The translations under genes were made by a program, and so were the position numbers. Below the pieces are notes generated by a model. The model saw only the letters and a list, made by a program, of their open reading frames with translations, was not told where the DNA came from and made no database searches. From Thamnaconus septentrionalis (Eukaryota; Chordata; Actinopteri; Tetraodontiformes; Monacanthidae), in contig CM020501.1 of NCBI GenBank assembly GCA_009823395.1, positions 31,642,861-31,706,860 of the forward strand: a stretch of 64,000 bases of DNA, in the 5' to 3' direction. Below are positions 59,001 to 64,000 of this stretch, one piece after another (the first letter of the stretch is position 1; the number at the start of each line of letters is the position of its first letter).

Positions 59001-61263
59001 ATGAAAAGCATTTTCTTCTGTTCCCTTGAGACAGTGATATCATGATGTCTCTCAAAACACGTTGGGAAGACGATACGTGTTTTTGACACTTGCTTGACGC
59101 GTCGGCAGCGTTGCTCTGCTCAGTAGCATCTCTTGTTTCTTCTTGTGTGAAATTGATTGTCAGATGTCTGTCCGATGTATATCTACGCAAATTGACATCT
59201 CAAGCAGTTCCTTGTTGTAACTTTGCTGATTAAGATTTTCAGCTTATTAAAACCACAAACCCACAAACTCAGAAAATTAGAATACTGTGAAAAGCTTCAG
59301 TTTTGTAGCTGCAAAGAGTTCAAAGAATCCAAAACACCTGCAAAAGGGTCCTGAGCCTTTAAAAGGTCTGTCTTGGCTCGGCTCAGAAGAGTTCACACAT
59401 GGGCAAATACAACAACCTTCTCAGGAGATTCTATTTTTCTGGGCAGTACTGTATATATGTGGGTGTGTGTATAAATATACATATACATATATATGTACAT
59501 ATATGACACATGATGTTACAGTATGCATGTTCTATACCCCTGTGTTGTGAAAAGGCAGTTTCAACCACATTTGTTGCTCTATATTCATTTATAAATATTG
59601 GGGGTAAAAAATTGTCACCTTTTCCTGACTAATGTGTTTCCACTTGGCGCTAAAATTTAACAATAACTTGATCATAATTGGTGTTGTTGATGCCCAGAAG
59701 ATTTGGTGGGTGACCATGTTGTGGCTGTCCTCTCACTTCTACTCTGATCTATTTGTAAATGGCTTTTTTCCCCACAGAAACCAGCCACATGTTCACGAGT
59801 TATCATGAGCTCTTGATGAAGTAGGAATGTGACCTGTTTGACCACATATTTTTCATGGCTTTCAGAGAGTGACAAAGAAGGAAAAGACATTGCCACAGTC
59901 ATAGCTGTGAATTTGGCTCACAGGGATATATTATTATATTATAATATTGTTTCCTGGTCTTCAAATACAAGACTAATAATGAAAATAAAGGTGATATTAG
60001 ATTTTATGTCGTCAACGTGTACAAAGTTTGTTGCAGAGATTTACAGCCATTCTAAAATAAAATAACTAATTTTTGCCATTTTAAACTGTCGTAGATTTTA
60101 ACGTTTTGTTCAATTTTATTGGCTCACTGATTAAAAAAGTTCAAACATTGTGCATGTGCGAAATGTTGACTCACATGGCCACACTTTCCTCCTGGTCCAC
60201 AAGGTTCATGACTGAAGAGTTCCATCAGTGAGGTCACAGCACACATTGGTAGGAACACAAGCAAGGATATTGAGAGAAGAATGTAAAAGTCAACAGCAGT
60301 TTATTGGCAATAGAATGTCACTTTTTAATCTTACCTTGTTGCACTTGATGTCCCTATTAGAAAAAAAGGGAAAAAAACAACTGTTGAATTGTTTAATAAT
60401 TTTCGCTTGAACCGACTATTAAAATTCTTCAACGCCAGTGTTGGCATGTAAGAAGGTATCAACACTTTTCATTGCAAGGTTATATCGCTATAGCTTCATT
60501 ATATTTGACTTAACTGTAACACTACATTGTGGTTGCAGTGACCGTCATACAACCAATTAGGAAGGAAGCATTAAAGTTGCAGAATCCAGTGGATTTATAC
60601 AAAACTGCTTCACTTGAATCCAGAATCAGTTGTGCTACAGTATACACAGTTACTACCCAGAAAATTAGAATATCCTGAAAAGGTTGTTGTGTTTCTGCAA
60701 TTCAACTTAAAAGGTGAATTTCACATATTATATAAAGGAATAATATGCAAATCAATACATTTCAAGTTTTTATTTCTTTGGGTTTTGCTGACCAGGTCTT
60801 GCAGCTTAAAAAAAACATCTCAAATTTATTTATTAATATTTTATAATAATTTTCTGAGTTTGTGGGTGTGTGGTTTTAATAAGCTGAAAATCTTAATCAG
60901 CAAAGTTACAACAAGGAACTGCTTGAGATGTCAATTTGCGTGGAATGGCTCAATAAAATTTGTTGCTTTCGTCTTTTATGTTAAATTGCCAAAATAAAAC
61001 AACTTTTACTTGATATTCTCATTTTTCGGGTACTACCTGTAGATGTAGACATTTCTGGCAGATGTAAAATATGTTGTCAAATTCACAAACAGATATATCA
61101 ACGGTTGCATCTGGGAATAGAAGCGTCAAGCAACTTTTGTGGTTTTGGTAGAAAGAATTTGCTTCTATCAGTGTTTTTCAATATGTGACTGATGAGAAGC
61201 TCTGGCCTTACCACAGCAGCACCAGGTTAGGTAGAGCAGCAGGAAGAGGTGACGGGATCTCAT
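34573..61263 (-). CDS. Giant mesothelin-like, probably GPI-anchored surface protein
   Basis: Large extracellular superhelical protein of the mesothelin/otoancorin/stereocilin family. My 62-exon model (about 2,616 residues) starts at ATG 61263 with a signal peptide (RSRHLFLLLYLTWCCCG; exon 61212-61263). Small exons follow at 60335-60353 and 60175-60211, then 58654-58776, then tandem cassettes between 58082 and 42594. The mesothelin-like core is encoded by 38041-38170, 37768-37958, 36943-37104, 36706-36842, 36487-36550, 36244-36400 and 36054-36148. Exon 35363-35813 encodes VSEVESLLG and QSELDRLSLGLTGGL (compare mesothelin DDLDTLGLGLQGG) plus a Ser/Thr/Ala-rich stalk. The last exon, 34573-34664, encodes a hydrophobic tail (VSFLMLIALLIHS), consistent with a GPI signal. 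Many N-x-S/T sites are present. Phases agree throughout, except that the junction after 38518 would create a stop codon. Splitting into two genes is possible, but no internal start or promoter is evident. Confidence 0.87.
34895..34942 (+). repeat. (TATC)n microsatellite at a retroposon 3' end
   Basis: GGGATTATTAAAGTATCTATC leads into about ten TATC units, the usual tail of a fish LINE/SINE. It lies in the last intron of the mesothelin-like gene. Confidence 0.85.
35363..35813 (-). other. Mesothelin C-terminal segment plus mucin-like stalk exon
   Basis: A single 451-bp exon of the mesothelin-like gene. Its first ~50 codons are conserved mesothelin sequence. The remaining ~95 are almost entirely Thr, Ser, Ala, Asn, Asp and Pro with repeated SATDSSATA-like words, suggesting an O-glycosylated stalk that lifts the superhelix off the membrane. 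The codons are GCx/ACx/AGC-rich imperfect trinucleotide repeats, so length polymorphism is likely. Confidence 0.8.
36180..36217 (+). repeat. (TG)n microsatellite
   Basis: About 19 TG units in an intron of the mesothelin-like gene, between exons 36054-36148 and 36244-36400. Confidence 0.93.
36890..36922 (+). repeat. (CA)n microsatellite
   Basis: About 16 CA units in an intron of the mesothelin-like gene, 20 bp from the exon at 36943. Confidence 0.93.
37187..37510 (+). mobile_element. hAT-like MITE, copy 3
   Basis: Starts CAGGCGTGGGCAAACTATGG and ends with the related GGGCCCAGCCCTG. Contains CCTATGAGGTGGCTCACC, the complement of a word in the copies at 19566 and 39345, so the interior is in opposite orientation to those. 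It is in an intron of the mesothelin-like gene. Confidence 0.65.
38768..38825. repeat. Perfect 24-bp inverted repeat with 10-nt loop
   Basis: The arm 38768-38791 begins CACAAAGACTCAGC and is exactly complementary to 38802-38825, with a 10-nt spacer. Outside the arms, weaker complementarity (GAGGTTG against CAACCTC) extends the stem. It lies in an intron of the mesothelin-like gene just upstream of an AAT microsatellite. Confidence 0.9.
38838..38872 (+). repeat. (AAT)n microsatellite
   Basis: About eleven AAT units following the hairpin, ending in GATGAT units. Confidence 0.9.
39345..39712 (+). mobile_element. hAT-like MITE, copy 4
   Basis: Shares GGATGGAGTGTTTTGGTGAG, CACCTCATAGGAGG and TTAAAAAGCTTCACGGGCC with the copy at 19566-19970, same orientation. 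The right end GTTTGTCCATGCCCAGG is intact; the left end is truncated. Confidence 0.65.
40141..40170 (+). repeat. (CA)n microsatellite
   Basis: About 14 CA units directly abutting the acceptor of the mesothelin-like exon at 40009-40138. Confidence 0.9.
40290..40655 (-). repeat. Dispersed fish repeat, full-length copy
   Basis: Reads GTTAGCGCTGCTGCCTCAC through GTTGTGGGTTCGATTTC, TGTTCTCCCTGTGTCTGCG and CCAGGGTGCCACCCTGCC to GAATGAATGAATGAA, the reverse complement of the copy at 25068. It is inserted in an intron of the mesothelin-like gene and is the best reference copy for the others. Confidence 0.75.
43024..43967 (+). repeat. 15-bp minisatellite (CAGCACCAGGACTCC), about 0.94 kb
   Basis: More than 50 tandem units with variants CAGCAGCAGGACTCC and CAGCACCAGGAGTCC, in the mesothelin-like intron between exons 42821-42948 and 44318-44406. 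As 15 is a multiple of three and the unit has no stop on the plus strand, long overlapping ORFs (360, 278 and 242 codons) arise in all three frames; these are artefacts. Marker segments (AAGAGCAGGTGTTCTC, GGAGAACTACTAAGTGCC) occur near both ends, showing a higher-order duplication. Confidence 0.97.
45587..45639 (+). repeat. (CA)n microsatellite at an exon edge
   Basis: About 26 CA units ending in the donor region (ACTGAC, i.e. GTCAGT on the minus strand) of the mesothelin-like exon 45644-45858. Confidence 0.93.
45880..45911 (+). repeat. (TG)n microsatellite
   Basis: About 16 TG units, 20 bp upstream of the same exon (45644-45858), so this exon is bracketed by dinucleotide runs of opposite phase. 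Confidence 0.93.
46116..48346 (-). other. Mesothelin-like gene: cassette IV (8 exons)
   Basis: Exons 48325-48346 (22 nt), 48217-48244 (28), 48033-48117 (85), 47772-47918 (147), 47480-47691 (212), 47290-47393 (104), 46356-46474 (119), 46116-46271 (156). The 212-nt exon carries FLSCLTRRGLNCSTYQQL. The 119-nt exon carries a W-L-Q-K-N-L-G word. The order, phases and three exon lengths are identical to cassette III, showing tandem duplication of the whole block. Confidence 0.85.
46600..47200 (+). mobile_element. LINE reverse-transcriptase fragment in intron
   Basis: Plus-strand words KSTTGLLHPIPPKLLEE and LADLSIAFDTGAHSILLRRL match the conserved RT core (LDLSAAFDTVDHSILL) of fish non-LTR retrotransposons. 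Frames shift and stops are present. It ends in TTGATTGATTGA, a typical tail. It is antisense to the host mesothelin-like gene. Confidence 0.7.
51655..52205 (-). repeat. ~30-bp minisatellite grown inside a dispersed repeat
   Basis: About fifteen units of the type GAGAACCCAGCAGACACTG plus TGAGAACATG (51670-52125), alternating GTGAG/GGGAG variants. The right side continues with CTACCACACAGAAAGACTCC, GGAATCAAACCCACAACC and CAGCGCTAACCACTGC, the end of the dispersed fish repeat (compare 25250-25398). The array is thus an internal expansion of one segment of that repeat. It is in an intron of the mesothelin-like gene. The long ORFs on both strands are artefacts. Confidence 0.92.
52223..52251 (+). 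repeat. (TG)n microsatellite
   Basis: About 14 TG units abutting the donor of the mesothelin-like exon 52258-52355. Confidence 0.9.
52951..56170 (-). other. Mesothelin-like gene: cassette II
   Basis: Exons 56096-56170, 55329-55570, 54918-55011, 54670-54813, 54250-54452, 54053-54162, 53237-53355, 52951-53127. The last four match the B-C-D-A pattern: LLSCLSTKNFSCPVYQT, V-K-E-L-S-H, WLKENFGFFSR, LEVLPLLTPKQLAEMLL. The exons at 54918 and 54670 correspond to the third and fourth exons of cassettes III and IV by size and phase. The first two are divergent and longer, so this copy is older or was rearranged. Confidence 0.8.
56038..56078 (+). repeat. (TG)n microsatellite
   Basis: About 20 TG units, 18 bp from the donor of the mesothelin-like exon 56096-56170. 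Confidence 0.93.
56397..56511 (+). repeat. Dispersed fish repeat, end fragment
   Basis: CCCAGCAGACACAGGGACAAC, CTACCACACAGAAAGGTCC and GAAACCCACAACCTTCC match the right part of the repeat at 25068 and the flank of the minisatellite at 51655. It carries only one copy of the unit that expanded there. Confidence 0.65.
56566..58776 (-). other. Mesothelin-like gene: first coding block and cassette I
   Basis: Exon 58654-58776 precedes B-C-D-A exons 57883-58082, 57698-57801, 57450-57562 and 56566-56817. Hallmarks: FLSCLSTKRFSCSTYQT, V-R-E-L-S-R-H-F, W-L-V-K-N-F-G-A-F, LEVLDLLSPAQKAELLL. The A exon is 252 nt instead of 156-177 because it carries an extra Pro/Arg/Gly-rich stretch (with RGRRPPDGPQ) that no other cassette has. 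The four small upstream cassette exons are absent here. Confidence 0.82.
59184..59451 (+). mobile_element. TA-flanked Tc1/mariner-type MITE, copy C (left end missing)
   Basis: Shares CATCTCAAGCAGTTCCTTG, AACACCTGCAAAAGGGTCC and the right end GGGCAGTACTG followed by TA with the copy at 8545-8912. The first ~120 bp are missing. It is in a 5' intron of the mesothelin-like gene. Confidence 0.7.
60647..61039 (-). mobile_element. TA-flanked Tc1/mariner-type MITE, copy D (inverted)
   Basis: CAGTTACTACCCAGAAAAT on the left and GGGTACTACCTG followed by TA on the right; the interior is the reverse complement of copy A. It is in the first intron of the mesothelin-like gene, about 1.2 kb from copy C and in opposite orientation to it. 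Confidence 0.72.
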
Positions 61264-63283
61264 AATGGCTGAAGTGTCATGGGAGGGGAGGCCCTGGTGC
61301 TGAGAGTGACTGGGGGACGAGAGAGCAGGTGACTCAGACATTAACTGAGCAGCAAAGCCCAGCCAGGTTCATATCACAGTGGAAAAGCAAAGAATCACAG
61401 CAGACTGGGTGAAGCAAGTGCGCTATGTCGGTGTGGCCGACCACTGTTCCCCCCCGCCGTCACCCCTCAAAGACACGGCACATTACATAAGCCAGCGCTC
61501 TATTGTGTTGAAACGATGGTTCAGCCGCTGGCTGTTTTTCATGGAATGAAGCGCTCAAGTCTAAAGCTCGAAGCTGCAGGTCTATTGATAGAAATCAGGG
61601 AGTGACTGAGATGTTTAAAAGCCACTAGAATGAAGTGACCTTTGGCGCAGTGCTGCCGACATGTCACAATAGATGCACCAGAGGGAAGAATGCTGAAACA
61701 CTGCACCATTCAAGTTTTGACAATGAACACAATGAAAACAAGAACACATGACCCTGCCTGAGACACCCATCTGAGAGCTGGCACTGGATAAATACGCTGC
61801 TTTAAAAGGGATTCACCCTCGTTATATATTATATATTTAATGTTATATTATCTAAAGGTTACGTCACACAGTTTGAGACGATGAACGTCACGTAAACTGT
61901 GTTTGCTAAGTATTCTAAAAGCAAGACGTGTAGTTTCGGTACTGAATGTTGTGGAGACTTGATTTTTGTCCAAGGTCGAGTTCTCCAACAACTACCGAGC
62001 CAGACTTGAACCTATGAACATGGTTGGCAGCAGGTGTTACAGCAACGTCAGGCTCTCTTCCAGCAATTACCTGTTGGATGAGGTGAGCCTGTGAAATGTC
62101 CCCATGCACAGACAGACAGGTTGGCATGTAGCAGAAGACCTGAATTACAAACATCAGACTAACAGTCGTGTTGCAGTGCTGGGAATTTCACTGGCTGTCC
62201 TGGTAACTAGATATAAGTTGACCGGCTTGAGCAAAACCACATTTTTCAGACAGCCATCCCTAATACCACATGCATTTCAACAATAAACACGTTCAATGGA
62301 AAGTCATAGAGATTGGCCAACCCACATCATTCAGACTTCTTTAGAATTGTGAGTTTGGAATGTCACAAAAAAATGTGATTCTCGGAATTTACCTGTTTTT
62401 TCTAAGATACATTCATTTAGCATTTGCTGCTCTTTTGACCGTTTATTTGAATAAGATATCAAGATGACAGCTCCTCGATGCAAAACATTCAATCTGACTC
62501 AGTTCCAGTCAAATCAGTGAATTATTAACTCAATTCAGCAACTCGTCTGCTGCAAATGTTCAGCACGTGAATGACGGCAGCACTGGCATCTTGAATCTCT
62601 TCAGGTAATCTCAAAGTGGGATTCCAGCGTCTACATCTGTTGACAATCTAGACATCACGTTACTGAACGTCATTAAAACTCCAGTCAGGACTTTTATCAT
62701 TCTGGTTTGCAAAGCTTGATGTCTGAAGACCTGACAGCTGCTGTACATTCTGAGTCATTTCCAGTGTTTCCGCTGAGAGATGTTGTCCAACCGTTCTTGT
62801 GAGAAGAACCAAAAAGACGTTTACTGACAGAAACTGTTGGAAAATATCGTTCAAGTTGTTCACATCATTTGTCACGCAGTCGTTGAACTTCAGACTCCCT
62901 CCTCTTGGGAGATGAAATATTTCTAAACACTGGAGTCACGAATGTTTAAACAACAAGGCTTGGTTATTACATTAATCTCAAAACACACACACACTCACAC
63001 ACACTCACACTCACACACACAGGTGTGCGTTTGGTCTTCTTACAAGTGCTTTGCTGACTTACTTGACGTGTGGCAGGTGAAACGATGAACAAAAGTCTGA
63101 GGAAGCACATTTATTTCCCTCCTGATTGTTCTCTAATTTACTGATCAACTGGCAACTATTATGGGCTGTTCTTCTTTTTTTGCTTCATGTTATCTGTAAG
63201 CAGCTTAATGAGGCCGCGCTCAGTTATTCCCACAGCGCCAACCTCTCAACAGAATGCTGTTGCCAGCGATACGCCATGATGTG

Positions 63284-63287
<4 letters not shown>

Positions 63288-63325
<38 letters not shown>
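63288..63325 (+). repeat. (CA)n microsatellite
   Basis: About 19 CA units in intergenic DNA. Confidence 0.92.
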
Positions 63326-63328
<3 letters not shown>

Positions 63329-63854
63329 GTTCTAAGCTGTTTTGATGGTTTTGTTGTTGCCTTTAGTTTTGTTGTGGTTCTACATGAATTGTTTTCAGAA
63401 TAGGTCACAAGCTACACAAACCATCGACCGTCTCCCTGTGTACAAGGACAGGTTGGTGTGAACATGGTTAGATGACCGCCTCTGATTAATTAGACGTGAC
63501 ACCAAATTCCCAAGGCAACAACTGGAACAAGTGAGCGTACGTATCAATCAAAGCTGAACAATCGATTCACTGACACAGAAAAAAAAGAATCAAAAAATAA
63601 AAGTCACGACAAAGTCGGAGTCGAGAGAGAGAGAGAGAAACATAATAACAGAGAGACAGTGTGTGAGCTTGATCTCTCACCAAATCTCTTCTCTTGAGGC
63701 TGTGAGGTCCTGCTGTTTGATTCGCTCCTGACACCTGAGACACAGGTGCAGCGGTGAGGCTGTTATCTATAGTGACAAAGACGCAGGGTGCGATGGCTGA
63801 CTGCTGGGGGCTGGGCTCAGTCACTTCCTGTCTCTCAGGTGTGTTCTGCAAAAT

Positions 63855-63925
63855 CCCTCTCTCACTCTCTCTCTCTCTCTCCCTCTCTCTCTCACGTGAG
63901 TGAGAGAGAGAGAGAGGGAGAGAGA
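63855..63925. repeat. Polypyrimidine-polypurine inverted repeat
   Basis: A CT-rich run (63855-63892) meets a GA-rich run (63899-63925) at a central CACGTG. The arms are complementary apart from a small offset, so this can form either a hairpin or triplex (H-DNA)-type structure. Confidence 0.8.
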
Positions 63926-64000
63926 ATTTAATTCAATTTAATTCAATTACATGTAAGACCAAGGAGCTAAATAATTAGCCGTCCAGATACATTTGAATCA

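Larger units (their letters stand above)
61264..64000. other. Upstream flank of the mesothelin-like gene, no gene recognised
   Basis: The first few hundred bases should contain the minus-strand promoter; I see no clear TATA box. The rest is AT-rich with CA runs and short ORFs lacking family character. The ORF on the minus strand at 62660-62875 has no recognisable motif and no convincing splice context. Confidence 0.55.

Noticed and set aside
62660..62875. 71-codon minus-strand ORF
   Set aside because: Some helical-looking composition, but no family motif, no signal peptide and no convincing splice partners; not linked to the mesothelin-like gene whose signal exon is at 61263.

Overview
The window reads as a stretch of teleost fish nuclear genome. 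It has vertebrate multi-exon genes with GT-AG introns, long CA/TG microsatellites, and several repeat families typical of ray-finned fish (hAT-like and Tc1/mariner-like MITEs, CR1/L2-type LINE fragments, a tRNA-derived SINE, and a dispersed repeat containing GGGTCACGGGGGTC). There is no bacterial or viral gene organisation. Exon boundaries were read by eye from splice signals plus reading frame. In all five gene models the summed coding length is a multiple of three.

Layout: (1) 2483-9496, plus strand, bfar (RING, SAM and membrane segments, 8 coding exons). A CpG-rich 5' region lies at about 480-945 and a ~200 bp TG tract in the 3' region. (2) 12733-23821, plus strand, txndc11 (ER thioredoxin-domain protein, 13 coding exons). 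Its introns carry several MITEs, two inserted with perfect target-site duplications or clear terminal inverted repeats. (3) 23.8-28.3 kb, repeat-rich intergenic DNA with a SINE, the dispersed repeat and a dead LINE. (4) 28360-31875, plus strand, an MFAP4-like secreted fibrinogen-domain protein. (5) 33342-33915, plus strand, a very compact LITAF-domain protein of 81 residues. (6) 34573-61263, minus strand, one giant mesothelin-like gene. My model has 62 coding exons and about 2,616 residues: a signal peptide, then tandem copies of an exon cassette, then a mesothelin-type core with a furin-like basic stretch, a Ser/Thr/Ala-rich stalk and a hydrophobic C-terminal tail that looks like a GPI signal. 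(7) 61.3-64 kb, no recognisable gene.

How the genes relate: there is no pathway in the window. bfar and txndc11 encode ER-membrane proteins (ubiquitin ligase/apoptosis regulator; DUOX-associated thioredoxin-like protein). The LITAF-like protein is expected at late endosome/lysosome membranes. The MFAP4-like and mesothelin-like products are extracellular or cell-surface. Human BFAR, TXNDC11, LITAF and MSLN all map to 16p13, so most of the block looks like conserved synteny with an MFAP4-like gene inserted. The litaf-like and mesothelin-like genes are tail-to-tail and their 3' ends probably overlap.

The most notable observation is the mesothelin-like gene. It has grown by repeated duplication of a cassette of up to eight exons with constant phases and near-constant exon sizes, recognisable by an LSCL(S/T)-type motif. 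Its introns host a 15-bp minisatellite open in all three plus-strand frames, a ~30-bp minisatellite that grew inside a dispersed repeat, and a perfect 24-bp hairpin.
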